A stretch of 64,000 bases of DNA. Origin: Robiginitomaculum sp. (GTDB taxonomy: Bacteria > Pseudomonadota > Alphaproteobacteria > Caulobacterales > Maricaulaceae). The translations under genes and the position numbers were made by a program. How positions within the stretch are numbered: position 1 is the first letter of the stretch; each line of letters begins with the position of its first letter. The stretch covers positions 186,001-250,000 of the forward strand of contig NVWK01000003.1 in assembly GCA_002733605.1 (NCBI GenBank), given 5' to 3'. The notes beneath the pieces were generated by a model, which saw nothing but the letters and a program-made list of their open reading frames with translations, was not told the DNA's origin and ran no database searches. This document shows positions 18,434-26,973 of this stretch, piece by piece.

Positions 18434-20353
18434 TTATAAGTTTTTATGGAACGCCTCATTCAGCATGCGTTTCACTTCTGCAATATTACGCCCGCTTGAG
18501 GGATCAATCGCCTCATTGACGACGGATGTCTGGACGCCATGGGCTTGGCGCAATTGTGATGGCACGACCCCGGGTTGTTGAGCGACATTTACGCCCACAT
18601 TTGGTTTTCTTTCGAAACTTCGCGTGCGCCAGCTTTCAAACACCTCATCCATAAATAGATCGGATACATCACCTGAGCACCATAAATCGGTAAATTTAGC
18701 GCTGGAACTATGGGGCAAACGATCCGCTGGCAGCGTGTTCAAAATCACCCGCATGGGTAAATTCACACTTTCCCCAAAAACCATGGTTTCTGCAGTGCCA
18801 AGATTGGGTAAAAACGACAATAATTCACCCGCCCCGTCGGGGATCGCTGCGCGGACAAAATTCTGGTCGCGCTCATTACTCAGCCGCATGGAAAAAATCG
18901 TACTACATTGGGAAAGCGTCGAGGGTTCCAACTCTGATGGCCGTTGCGAAACAATGCAAAGAGACACTCCGTATTTCCGTCCCTCCTTGGCAATGCGCGA
19001 GATAGAACGGCGCGTGGCCTTAAACCCGAGCGAGGGATCAGAGGGAATATAACGATGCGCCTCTTCACAGACCAAAAGAATTGGAATGGACCGCTTGCTC
19101 CACATGGCCAGCTCAAACGCCAAACGGCTAACAACGGAGACAACGACATTTAAAGCCTCGGAAGGAATTCCGGAGAAATCCAAAATGCAAATTGGTTTGC
19201 CTTGCACCGGAATTCTGAAAATCGTGCCGGTAATATTTTTTATCGAAGCCGGAGTTGCCTGGTTTTTAAAGATAAATTTATACCGTGGGTCCGCCATCAA
19301 TATTTCGATACGCCGTTTAAGGCGCTTATACGGTGCCAAATTATTAGAGTTTTCAAGCAGCCCCATATGATAATCAAGCAGTTTAAGAACATCACGCATA
19401 CGGTAAGGAACCGGCGAGTCGAGGGAGATATGAGACGCAACCCTATGCAAATCCTTTTCTACATCCTCTAGTTTTTCTTGGGCATTACCCAGTCCTTGAG
19501 CCTGTGTCTGTCCCTGCCCTTGTTGCTGTAACAATCGGTCATAAAGCTGTTTGGCTTTCAAGATAATTTCGGACAGCACCTCTATTTCTGCATGTTTATG
19601 ATCCAGAATTTCCGACGTGAGCAGCTCTGCCGTCTCTTCAAAATCAAACAACCAGATCGGCAAGTCCAACTCGGACTGACCAATGACGAACGCTTTGTCA
19701 CCAAAACTTTTGGAATATTCATTATGTGGATCGAATAAAACCACGTGAGCATCAGGGTTTTCGTCCAAAATAGCTTGTAGAACAAGCGCCACCGTACATG
19801 ATTTACCAGACCCCGTTGAGCCGATAATGGCAAAATGCTTCGACAGAAGATCATTTGTACGAACCCTTGCCGGGATAGAACTATCTTGCTGCAACCGCCC
19901 GATTTCAATACTTGGCGCCGACCCTGTTGCAAAAATAATTTCCAGATCAAGCGGCGTCATCGTGTAGACAGGCTGATTCAGAACTGGGAATGTACGCACA
20001 CCACGATTAAACCGTGTGAGCTTCGTCGTTGGGTTTGTGGTGATCTCGCCCATAATATCCAGTTGCGCTATACATCCATCGTGCAAGCCCTCTTCATCCG
20101 TCCCCCCGATTTTCAAAGAGGAAACCATGGCGACAACAATAGAGGTGTTGGTCAAAATACTGAGTACTGTGCCCAGTTGAACCAGATGTAACCGATTGTT
20201 ACTGATAACATTTTTATTGATAGAGACGATCGCGGAAGACGAGCCAACGGATAATATCCGGGCCACTTCAATTTTTCTACTTTGCAAGGAATTCGGCGTG
20301 GTATTTGCTTGAACATTCATACCAGTTTGCACTTCCGTAAGAGTAAAACTCAT
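18434..20353 (-). CDS. HerA-type hexameric ATPase/DNA translocase (HAS-barrel plus FtsK/HerA ATPase)
   Basis: 639 residues. The N-terminal ~160 residues, including VARILSVGSSSAIVSI, fit a HAS-barrel. The ATPase follows with Walker A GSTGSGKS (about 178-185), DPHNEY, a glutamine-rich insertion (QQQGQGQTQAQG), Walker B-like ILLVCEEAHRYIP, and IVSQRPSEL with SQCSTIFSMRLSN as sensor. HerA ATPases pair with NurA in archaea and with nucleases or SIR2 proteins in bacterial defence loci; no such partner is visible here. ATG at 20353 is preferred, with GGGGA upstream, over a GTG four codons earlier. The gene lies just outside the left boundary of the tRNA-Pro island. Family assignment is firm; role unknown. 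Confidence 0.85.
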   Translation of the reverse strand: MSFTLTEVQTGMNVQANTTPNSLQSRKIEVARILSVGSSSAIVSINKNVISNNRLHLVQLGTVLSILTNTSIVVAMVSSLKIGGTDEEGLHDGCIAQLDIMGEITTNPTTKLTRFNRGVRTFPVLNQPVYTMTPLDLEIIFATGSAPSIEIGRLQQDSSIPARVRTNDLLSKHFAIIGSTGSGKSCTVALVLQAILDENPDAHVVLFDPHNEYSKSFGDKAFVIGQSELDLPIWLFDFEETAELLTSEILDHKHAEIEVLSEIILKAKQLYDRLLQQQGQGQTQAQGLGNAQEKLEDVEKDLHRVASHISLDSPVPYRMRDVLKLLDYHMGLLENSNNLAPYKRLKRRIEILMADPRYKFIFKNQATPASIKNITGTIFRIPVQGKPICILDFSGIPSEALNVVVSVVSRLAFELAMWSKRSIPILLVCEEAHRYIPSDPSLGFKATRRSISRIAKEGRKYGVSLCIVSQRPSELEPSTLSQCSTIFSMRLSNERDQNFVRAAIPDGAGELLSFLPNLGTAETMVFGESVNLPMRVILNTLPADRLPHSSSAKFTDLWCSGDVSDLFMDEVFESWRTRSFERKPNVGVNVAQQPGVVPSQLRQAHGVQTSVVNEAIDPSSGRNIAEVKRMLNEAFHKNL

Positions 20354-20415
20354 AACAGTCCCCACGACTGTGCGAACACTCGAACATAACGGGGTTAGGA
20401 AAAGCTTACTAAAAG

Positions 20416-20458
20416 GCGAAAAATGGCGTCATATTGGGCTTCACGCCAATATTTTCGC
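20416..20458. repeat. Imperfect inverted repeat with a competing internal hairpin
   Basis: Outer arms 20416-20428 (GCGAAAAATGGCG) and 20444-20458 pair with a two-base bulge. An alternative inner hairpin pairs ATATTGG (20431-20437) with CCAATAT (20446-20452). The two structures are mutually exclusive. They sit between the HerA start and the island boundary. Confidence 0.6.
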
Positions 20459-20479
20459 ACATATGGTTTCAAAAGTAAG

Positions 20480-20529
<50 letters not shown>

Positions 20530-20626
20530 TACAAACGGAAACGCGGGTTTATATGGGTAAAGTACGAATCCGTTTCCAATTTTGAGGTTTTTTCAGTCTA
20601 TAAAAATCAATGACTTAGGAGGAAGA

Positions 20627-20634
20627 TGTAAACG
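20627..20634 (+). repeat. TGTAAACG motif near the left island end
   Basis: A single TGTAAACG, the same motif that is repeated three times near the right end (22539-22566). It may be an arm-type binding site for a recombinase or an excision factor. One 8-mer alone is weak evidence. Confidence 0.35.
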
Positions 20635-20643
20635 AAACAAGCG

Positions 20644-21723
20644 TCAAGTTACAATCCGCAAGCGAGGGCGACCAGGTTTAGGTGTGTCAAAATCTCCATA
20701 ATATTTTACAAACTCAGTTTCGTTCATATGAGACACTTTTGCCAACTCCCCTAATGTATATCCAAGCTCAGAAAACTGAGCTTTTATTATAGCTGGAAGA
20801 ACCGTTGTTTCCTCATGGGCAAATTCTGTTTCTGCAGGTTCGCGCTTACGCCATCCATTTTTTGCAATTGTCTGCCATAAGTACCTATTCTGATTGTAAT
20901 CAATTATTTTAAGTGTGTTTGCTCTATAAAGCAGAGCTTGCATTGCAACTTTCCATTCAGGTTTCAATGTTGCAAGAAGGTGTAAACCCACACGTCTTCC
21001 CCTAAATGCTTCCCGAATATCATATTCGGGCATCAGAAATGCTGCAGCAAAAGCATCGGCTTGTTTTTCCATATCGTGATTAGGAAAACTATGCATAACA
21101 ACATGACCAAGCTCATGTGCTAACGTAAACCTTGTTCTATCTGCAGGGTGAGATTTATTTAACAATATTAGAGGAGCTTTGCCTGGTATTCTAAATGTCA
21201 CACCGCTTACTGAGGCTCCTCCAAAATCTGAAAAAGCTACAATAATACCTGCTTGTTCAGCTAAAGCGGTTAAATTTTTGATGGGGCCAGAGGGAATCTG
21301 CCAATGTGCACGTAGTACACCAGCAATTTCAGCAGGGTTGTTGTATGTTTCAATATCAAGGGTCGGAATTGTTAAGGATGGTGAAAAGTCAACCGCATCC
21401 ATAAATTTTGACAAATGGAAAATTCGAATATTAAGTTCGGCAGTTATCATCTCAAGCTCAAGACCCGAGAGGTTCGCCTTGCTTCGTAACATTGGGTGAA
21501 CACTCACGGGAGGCCCATAAACAGATTGCTTCACATCAAAAAAAGATTGTGGCACATCATATGCTCTAGCAGCATTATCTAAAAATGTCTGGTCTGGTTC
21601 GGACAAACCATTTTCGACCCGGGACAATACAGGCTGAGTAACTCCAACTGCCTCAGCCGCCTTGCCCTGTCGAATCCCCAAACGTTGCCGCGCAAGGCGC
21701 AGCATATCTCCACGTGTTGACAT
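20644..21723 (-). CDS. XRE-family HTH fused to an ImmA/IrrE-type metallopeptidase
   Basis: 359 residues. Residues ~5-60 form an XRE helix-turn-helix (RQGKAAEAVGVTQPVLSRVENG). The ImmA/IrrE domain follows, with the zinc motif HELGH at 203-207 and a likely third ligand Glu219 in MEKQADAFAAAFLMP. The C-terminal ~100 residues are a tail ending KPGRPRLRIVT. Fusions of this type (COG2856) act as regulators that cleave repressors or as components of toxin-antitoxin-like modules. The start has GAGGA upstream, and the gene begins 17 bp after the unknown 206-aa gene, so the two should be one operon. It is one of only two genes in the tRNA-Pro island. Confidence 0.88.
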   Translation of the reverse strand: MSTRGDMLRLARQRLGIRQGKAAEAVGVTQPVLSRVENGLSEPDQTFLDNAARAYDVPQSFFDVKQSVYGPPVSVHPMLRSKANLSGLELEMITAELNIRIFHLSKFMDAVDFSPSLTIPTLDIETYNNPAEIAGVLRAHWQIPSGPIKNLTALAEQAGIIVAFSDFGGASVSGVTFRIPGKAPLILLNKSHPADRTRFTLAHELGHVVMHSFPNHDMEKQADAFAAAFLMPEYDIREAFRGRRVGLHLLATLKPEWKVAMQALLYRANTLKIIDYNQNRYLWQTIAKNGWRKREPAETEFAHEETTVLPAIIKAQFSELGYTLGELAKVSHMNETEFVKYYGDFDTPKPGRPRLRIVT

Positions 21724-21740
21724 GACTTCCTCTTAGGTGT

Positions 21741-22361
21741 TTATTTGTCTGCCTCAGCACCCGGTCTATTTACACGCTTTGGTGTAATGATTGGGTGAAC
21801 CACTATATCGTCTTGAGGTGTAGATGGGACATCTACAAAAGGCAAGACCTCAGCGGTTCCTGCTGGATCAATTTCATATTTCCAGAGCAAATGATCGCCA
21901 TCTCTTGCAACAACAAAAATCTGCTCTAACTTCGTATTTAATACATTAGCATGCCATACAACTTCGACCTTTGAAGTGTCATATGGCAAGTCATCAAACA
22001 AACCAGCAGCTTGTGTAAAATTTAGCACGGCTTGTGTTTTATGGTTTTGTCCAAGATGGTTTTCATCACCTTTTTTGAAACGAATTAAGATTCCTCCCGG
22101 AAACAAAAACTTAACAGTCTGACGTTCTAGCCTGACTTGTATCCTATCATCTTGAGCAAACTCAATAATTGCATTTCTCGCAATTGAATCAAAAACGATG
22201 TTTGCGAATGTACGTGAATATAAATATGGAGCATAGCCAAGCTTTACCCGCAGTGCATCTAAGCTCTTAGCTTCCTTGAAGCTAGCATCAATCACCTTCC
22301 AAAACCGGGCGTGATAATCGCTAAGATCGTTCTTAATTTCCAATTTTGTTTTTACAGACAA
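21741..22361 (-). CDS. Unknown 206-aa protein paired with the XRE-ImmA/IrrE gene
   Basis: I do not recognise a family. 206 residues, no signal peptide or membrane segment. The N-terminal third looks helical (KNDLSDYHARFWKVIDASFKEAK), the middle contains alternating strands (RIQVRLERQTVKFLFPGG, KVEVVWHAN, EQIFVVARDGDHLLWKYEID), and the C-terminus is proline-rich and probably disordered. The start is TTG at 22361 with AAGGAG a short distance upstream. It is transcribed toward the XRE-ImmA/IrrE gene with a 17-bp gap. It may be the partner (effector, substrate or cognate toxin/antitoxin) of that protein. This is inferred only from the pairing and the island location. Confidence 0.75.
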   Translation of the reverse strand: MSVKTKLEIKNDLSDYHARFWKVIDASFKEAKSLDALRVKLGYAPYLYSRTFANIVFDSIARNAIIEFAQDDRIQVRLERQTVKFLFPGGILIRFKKGDENHLGQNHKTQAVLNFTQAAGLFDDLPYDTSKVEVVWHANVLNTKLEQIFVVARDGDHLLWKYEIDPAGTAEVLPFVDVPSTPQDDIVVHPIITPKRVNRPGAEADK

Positions 22362-22538
22362 TTACAGCTCCTTTGAAGTCTCTCTCATAGAACACGACAA
22401 AACTGCAAACGCAAGGCTTTTTATGCACTTTCTATGCATTTGTGTTTTTGCTAACAAAATAAGCTCATCAAAAATGGTGTTGGGCATCATAAATACCCTC
22501 ACGATTCTTAAACGGGTTAGTTTTTTTGCAAGGTTCCC

Positions 22539-22566
22539 TGTAAACGCTTGTAAACCGCCTGTAAAC
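22539..22566. repeat. Three TGTAAAC repeats at about one helical turn spacing
   Basis: TGTAAAC occurs at 22539, 22549 and 22560 (steps of 10 and 11 bp). All lie on one face of the helix between tRNA-Pro and the unknown 206-aa gene. This spacing suits cooperative protein binding: an operator for the XRE protein, or arm-type sites. The rest of 22362-22633 shows no convincing gene. Confidence 0.6.
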
Positions 22567-22629
22567 GGTTCTGGCAATGTTCACGCTTAGGTATTGTTAA
22601 AAATACTAAAGCATTGAAATTAAAGGATA

Positions 22630-22710
<81 letters not shown>

Positions 22711-22829
22711 ACACAATGGCAAACACTGGTTCTAGCTCGCCATAAGGAAATGTGGTTTTAACCGCTAATTTAAATTACGCAAGCCCCAAAGCCATAAATA
22801 TGGCCTAAAACATGCAATTACTTAAATTA

Positions 22830-23306
22830 TTATTTAGCGGTAAAAAAGCTGTGCTCTATCCGGTCACCCGCTTTTATGCCAAGCGCGTTTACGCGGCCAC
22901 CTGCAAGCTCCAAAACAGCAACAACAGGCGCTTCGGACGTCATAGAACGCAAAGAATACGGTTTCGCAGAATGTTCGATTTTCAAAATACTGCCATCAGC
23001 ACGCACAAACAATACATCAAGGAAAACACTTGTGTTTTTCATCCATATCGAGGCGACTTGTCGCGCTTCAAACTCGAACAACATGCCTTCATCGGCGGGG
23101 ATCATATCCCGAAACATCAGGCCCCGATTGCGCTCTGCCTGCGTATCTGCAATCTCGACACTAAACACATGTTGCGTCTCGGCAGAAACAATCGTCAGGT
23201 TCTCCCGTGGCCCAAAGTCCATCGGAGCCGGTACGTCGTCTGCGAATGACGCCTGAGCGCTGAAAACGGATAGAACGGAGACAAATGTAATAAATATTTT
23301 TTTCAT
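22830..23306 (-). CDS. DUF192 family exported protein
   Basis: 158 residues with a signal peptide (MKKIFITFVSVLSVFSAQASFA). Family hallmarks are VEIADTQAERNRGLMFR, EGMLFEF, IWMKNT, LDVLFVRADGSIL and VLELAGGRVNALGIKAGD. DUF192 proteins are small beta-rich exported proteins without an agreed function. The gene stands alone between tRNA-Pro and tRNA-Glu, transcribed toward the island. A palindrome GCCATAAATATGGC (22791-22804) lies after its stop. No operon partner is seen. Confidence 0.9.
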   Translation of the reverse strand: MKKIFITFVSVLSVFSAQASFADDVPAPMDFGPRENLTIVSAETQHVFSVEIADTQAERNRGLMFRDMIPADEGMLFEFEARQVASIWMKNTSVFLDVLFVRADGSILKIEHSAKPYSLRSMTSEAPVVAVLELAGGRVNALGIKAGDRIEHSFFTAK

Positions 23307-23444
23307 GCGAACTGTGTAACCGAAGCCCAGCAGAGATGCAATTGCTTCAGCGGGAAATATCCCGTTTTTAACAGTAATGCTTCATAACTCTCGGACTAGA
23401 TTGCTATAAACAAAAGGAGGTGGCAATCCGCAATGCATTTATAC

Positions 23445-23473
23445 GCGGGTTGGGTTGGCTGGCGGCAACCCGC
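23445..23473 (-). terminator. Candidate terminator hairpin downstream of tRNA-Glu
   Basis: GCGGGTTG (23445-23452) and CAACCCGC (23466-23473) form a perfect 8-bp stem with a 13-nt loop, ten bases beyond the tRNA-Glu 3' end. There is no clear U tract, so termination is only probable. Confidence 0.4.
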
Positions 23474-23482
23474 AACATATAA

Positions 23483-23557
23483 TGGTACGCCCTAGGGGAA
23501 TCGAACCCCTCTTTCCAGGTTGAAAACCTGGCGTCCTAACCGATAGACGAAGGGCGC
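23483..23557 (-). tRNA. tRNA-Glu (anticodon UUC)
   Basis: 75 nt. Acceptor GCGCCCT pairs with AGGGCGT (one G-U at the first pair), the anticodon stem is CCAGG/CCTGG with loop TTTTCAA, the T stem is AGGGG/CCCCT with loop TTCGATT, and CCA is encoded. Confidence 0.95.
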
Positions 23558-23630
23558 ACACGTAGCGAACTGACCATATATAGTCGTGACCTTTGCCACG
23601 CAAGCGCAAAACGCAATAAAAATGAAATAA

Positions 23631-25403
23631 TTACGCGTCCACTACAGCTAAATCCGCCAATTGCACATCAATGCGCGTCCGGCCCTGCCATGTATCTTGT
23701 TTCAGGCGCGCCGCAATATGTACACGGGGCGGATTGGGAGCCAAAAGTATCTCCGCCATACCGTTTTCCTCGGCCCGAAATGCGATTCCCGACAGACGCA
23801 CACCTGCACTATCTTCAAACGCACACCGGACATGGCCCCCGTTCAGACGCTTGGCATAACTGATCCTCAAATTGGCAAAGGCAAACACCGGCTCCGGCAT
23901 ACTGGCACCATAAGGCCCAACCGCCTCGATCTCTTCAATCAAGCCCGGCCCAATGGCTGATGCACTCAGTAAGGCATCAACTTTGAAACTGGCATTCGCC
24001 CGCGCCTTATCAACCTCGTCAGACAAAGTTTCTTCGATAAAGGCATAAAATGCCTCTATATTTTCTTCAAGAACCGTCAGGCCAGCCGCCATTTCGTGCC
24101 CGCCGCCAGCTTCAATCAACCCTTTTTCCTTGGCCAAGTATATGGCGGCGCCCAGATTAACACCCGAAAGCGAACGGCCAGAACCTTTCCCGACACCCTC
24201 TTCGTCCACCCCAATAACAATGGCGGGTCGCCCGAACCGGTCTTTTAACCGCCCGGCCACAATCCCGATCACACCTGCATGCCATCCGTCCATAGCCACA
24301 ATTGTGATCTTATGATCTTTGGGTAATTGCTCGGCCTTTTCAATCGCCTCTTGCAATATCCGGTCTTGTAGAAGCTTGCGTTCTTGATTGATCCGGTCAA
24401 GTTCATGGGCATATTCAACCACCAAAGCCGGATCATCACTGGAAAGCAGTCTCGCCCCCATATCCGCCTGCCCGATACGCCCCCCCGCATTAATCCGCGG
24501 CCCCAGAATAAACCCGCCATGATAGGTCGTGAACGGCGCAGAACATCCGGCAACATCCGCCAAAGCCGCAAGCCCCGGATTGGGATTCGCAGACAAAACC
24601 TTCAAACCCTGCGCCACAAACGCGCGGTTTAAGCCTTTCAACGGCACAACATCACAAATGGTACCAAGCGCCGTCAAATCCAAAAAATCGAGTAAATCCG
24701 GTACATTATCCATGCTTCTTCGCTTGGCTTCACGGTTAAGCGCCACCAACAGCACGAACGTCACACCAGCCGCCGCCAAATGCCCCAAACCGGATGTATC
24801 ATCCGCACGGTTCGGGTTGACCAAAGCCAGCGCAGGCGGCAAATCCCCCACCATAAGATGATGATCGATAACAATGATCGGCAGATTTATCTCTGCCGCC
24901 ACATGCAACGCTTCATGCGCCGCCGCGCCGCAATCAACCGTGATCACAAGCTCGGCCCCGTCAGATTTCAAACGCCGGAACGCATCTGCACTCGGGCCGT
25001 AGCCCTCTTTGACCCGATCAGGTACATAAAGCCCAAACTCGGCCCCCATTGCCCTACCCCAGCGTAATAACTGCGCCCCGCTCGTACCGCCGTCCACATC
25101 GTAATCGGCAAACACGGTAATGCGCTTGCCGGCCTGCACCGCGTCCACAATATGCTTGGCCGCCTTATCCATATCCTGAAGCGTTGAAGGGTCAGGCAAG
25201 AGAGTCCGCAAAGTCGGGTTCAGGAAATCCTCGGCCTCGTCGGGCGTAACGCCGCGCCCTGCCAGCAATTGCGCAATTGTTTCGGAAAGCCCTAATTGGC
25301 TAAGGGCTGTAATCTTGGCCTCATCCCCACACCGCAAAACCCATTTGCGACCACGGGCAGAGTGTTCAACGTCAAGCAGCGTATCAGGGTGCGTATCGGC
25401 CAC
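23631..25403 (-). CDS. recJ: Single-stranded-DNA-specific exonuclease RecJ
   Basis: 590 residues, full length. RecJ is a 5'-3' exonuclease in recombination and mismatch repair. The DHH domain shows DYDVDGGTSGAQLL, VITVDCG and VIDHH. The DHHA1 part shows NAGGRIG and GGGHEMAAGL. A C-terminal OB domain follows. The start is GTG at 25403, two bases after the stop of the upstream lipoprotein gene, so translation may be coupled. In motif I most RecJ proteins read DVDGATS; here it is DVDGGTS. Confidence 0.95.
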   Translation of the reverse strand: MADTHPDTLLDVEHSARGRKWVLRCGDEAKITALSQLGLSETIAQLLAGRGVTPDEAEDFLNPTLRTLLPDPSTLQDMDKAAKHIVDAVQAGKRITVFADYDVDGGTSGAQLLRWGRAMGAEFGLYVPDRVKEGYGPSADAFRRLKSDGAELVITVDCGAAAHEALHVAAEINLPIIVIDHHLMVGDLPPALALVNPNRADDTSGLGHLAAAGVTFVLLVALNREAKRRSMDNVPDLLDFLDLTALGTICDVVPLKGLNRAFVAQGLKVLSANPNPGLAALADVAGCSAPFTTYHGGFILGPRINAGGRIGQADMGARLLSSDDPALVVEYAHELDRINQERKLLQDRILQEAIEKAEQLPKDHKITIVAMDGWHAGVIGIVAGRLKDRFGRPAIVIGVDEEGVGKGSGRSLSGVNLGAAIYLAKEKGLIEAGGGHEMAAGLTVLEENIEAFYAFIEETLSDEVDKARANASFKVDALLSASAIGPGLIEEIEAVGPYGASMPEPVFAFANLRISYAKRLNGGHVRCAFEDSAGVRLSGIAFRAEENGMAEILLAPNPPRVHIAARLKQDTWQGRTRIDVQLADLAVVDA

Positions 25404-25405
25404 GC

Positions 25406-25759
25406 CTATTGTGGATCATCCAGTTTATAGGCTTCCACACGACGGGTAAGCTCTTCAATTTCACGCTCAATTTCCGCCTCGGATTTGGCGGGCATACCAT
25501 CACTCGGTGCCGTAAACCCGTCCCCGATCGCCATCTGTGCTCTCGCCGCCTGATCCCATTTCGCATCGGAACGCACATCAGTTGGCGCGTGCGGCACAGT
25601 CGTCATATCAGGATAATCCCCGATATTTTCCGCCTCTTCGCGAAATTCCGGCAATTTGATAAAGTCAAAATCAGGTATCCTGTTCTTCACAGTCGTACAT
25701 CCGCCCACCAAAGCCAGCGCACAAACACACACAATTCCTAATCCGATTTTCCGTCTCAT
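25406..25759 (-). CDS. Small lipoprotein of unknown function
   Basis: 117 residues. The lipobox LVGGC places the lipidated Cys near residue 21. The mature part is acidic and hydrophilic and ends in a helical, probably coiled-coil segment (EAEIEREIEELTRRVEAYK). No known family is recognised. It is the first gene of a two-gene unit with recJ, two bases apart. Such short lipoproteins before recJ may be lineage specific. Confidence 0.75.
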   Translation of the reverse strand: MRRKIGLGIVCVCALALVGGCTTVKNRIPDFDFIKLPEFREEAENIGDYPDMTTVPHAPTDVRSDAKWDQAARAQMAIGDGFTAPSDGMPAKSEAEIEREIEELTRRVEAYKLDDPQ

Positions 25760-25972
25760 ATCACCCTACACAAAGATTCCCCCGAATATGCGGCAATTCC
25801 CCTCCTCGGTCACCAAGTTTCTTCATTAAAATTTACAAACCCTCCCAGCAAATATATGCACTTGTCATTGTGCTGACCGCTTTTTTTGGTTGAAATCACG
25901 TGACGTGCCAATGTTTGACTCTCCTGCTGGTTGTGTTCATACTTAATATATTATTACTACAGGGGGATAAAT

Positions 25973-26530
25973 ATGAAACTATCATCACTTTTATTAGTTG
26001 GAGTAGCCTTATGGTTTTCTGGGTGCGCCAGCTATAGCGACACAACAACAAGCCAGCAATTATCCTCTGATATGTATCGCATTTCTATGCGAGGTAGCAC
26101 ATATAATGAATCTTCTGACGCACAAGATTTCACTCTTTTGAAGGCGGCAGAAATAACAATTGATGCTGGGGATAGATATTTTAGCATTATAAACAGCCAA
26201 GACCAAACGCGCACGAGTAGCTACACAACAAACGGGTCGTCTGAGTCCCACACGACAGCTAACGCCTCTATGTTCGGGAACTACATTACAGGCACGGCAA
26301 ACACCACGACCAGCTATACTCCGGGACAGACACACTTCTACATCAAGCCGGGAGCAGACGTTTTAATTCAGACTTATGTAGACAAGCCGGACGGAAATTC
26401 ATTCGATGCACAAGAGGTTATCAAGTACCTAGGCCAGCTTTACAATCCAGAGAGGTGGGGCGAACCCGCTGACGGCCCTGTAAAAAGAGTGACCACTAAA
26501 GCAATGCTGGGCAAACTGTTCTCTAATTAG
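25973..26530 (+). CDS. CC0125/CC1285-like lipoprotein
   Basis: 185 residues. The lipobox FSGC gives Cys17. The segment MYRISMRGSTYNESSDAQDFTLLKAAEI resembles the YRI-x-x-RG-x-x-x-x...DF-x-LL-x-AAEL signature of Caulobacter CC0125/CC1285-type lipoproteins. A serine/threonine-rich centre follows. The ATG at 25973 has AGGGGG seven bases upstream; an in-frame TTG 14 codons earlier is unlikely. The function of the family is unknown. The preceding 213 bp (25760-25972) hold no gene and should contain its promoter. Confidence 0.78.
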   Translation: MKLSSLLLVGVALWFSGCASYSDTTTSQQLSSDMYRISMRGSTYNESSDAQDFTLLKAAEITIDAGDRYFSIINSQDQTRTSSYTTNGSSESHTTANASMFGNYITGTANTTTSYTPGQTHFYIKPGADVLIQTYVDKPDGNSFDAQEVIKYLGQLYNPERWGEPADGPVKRVTTKAMLGKLFSN

Positions 26531-26628
26531 GTTTAACATAACCAACACTTTTAGTGGAAAGTGAAGACCTATACCCGAACCCGCGTGTTGTTACATTGAC
26601 GCCAAAATAATAAACCAAGGGAAGATAT

Positions 26629-26817
26629 ATGGACAAGATAATTGAGTGGTTGTCAGACCCTGTGGTTTGGATGCTTTTTTCTATTGCATGGTGGACAGAG
26701 CGCCGGATAAAGGTGCAGGACAACCAATTTAATATCATCATGGCCAGACTGAATGAATTAACAGGCAAAGAACCGGAAGACTTATCATACAAAGATGATG
26801 ATGGAAAACTGAGATAA
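26629..26817 (+). CDS. Small single-pass membrane protein, unknown
   Basis: 62 residues with a hydrophobic segment (WLSDPVVWMLFSIAWW) and a charged C-terminal half (RRIKVQDNQFNIIMARLNELTGKEPED). AAGGGAAG lies just before the ATG. No homologue is recognised. It follows the CC0125-like lipoprotein by 98 bp in the same direction. It could be a chance frame, but the ribosome site and composition favour a real gene. Confidence 0.5.
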   Translation: MDKIIEWLSDPVVWMLFSIAWWTERRIKVQDNQFNIIMARLNELTGKEPEDLSYKDDDGKLR

Positions 26818-26857
26818 ACCTAAAAGCCTACCCATAAACCTACTTAATTCACAGGCT

Positions 26858-26884
26858 TGCATGTAAGTGCATGAGTTTTTTTTG
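26858..26884 (+). terminator. Weak terminator-like hairpin and T tract
   Basis: An imperfect hairpin around CTTGCA...TGCATGAG is followed by eight T. It would end transcription of the small membrane-protein gene. The stem is short and bulged. Confidence 0.3.
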
Positions 26885-26973
26885 ATTTCCAAATCCTTCA
26901 AAATAATGCGAGTTGGGTAAATGACTATCACGAAGCCTTACCGTGAAACGGAAATTCCAGATTAAGTGATCTG

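Noticed and set aside
22362..22577. 71-codon frame between the 206-aa gene and tRNA-Pro
   Set aside because: No ribosome site, unusual composition, and it runs over the TGTAAAC repeats; more likely regulatory DNA.
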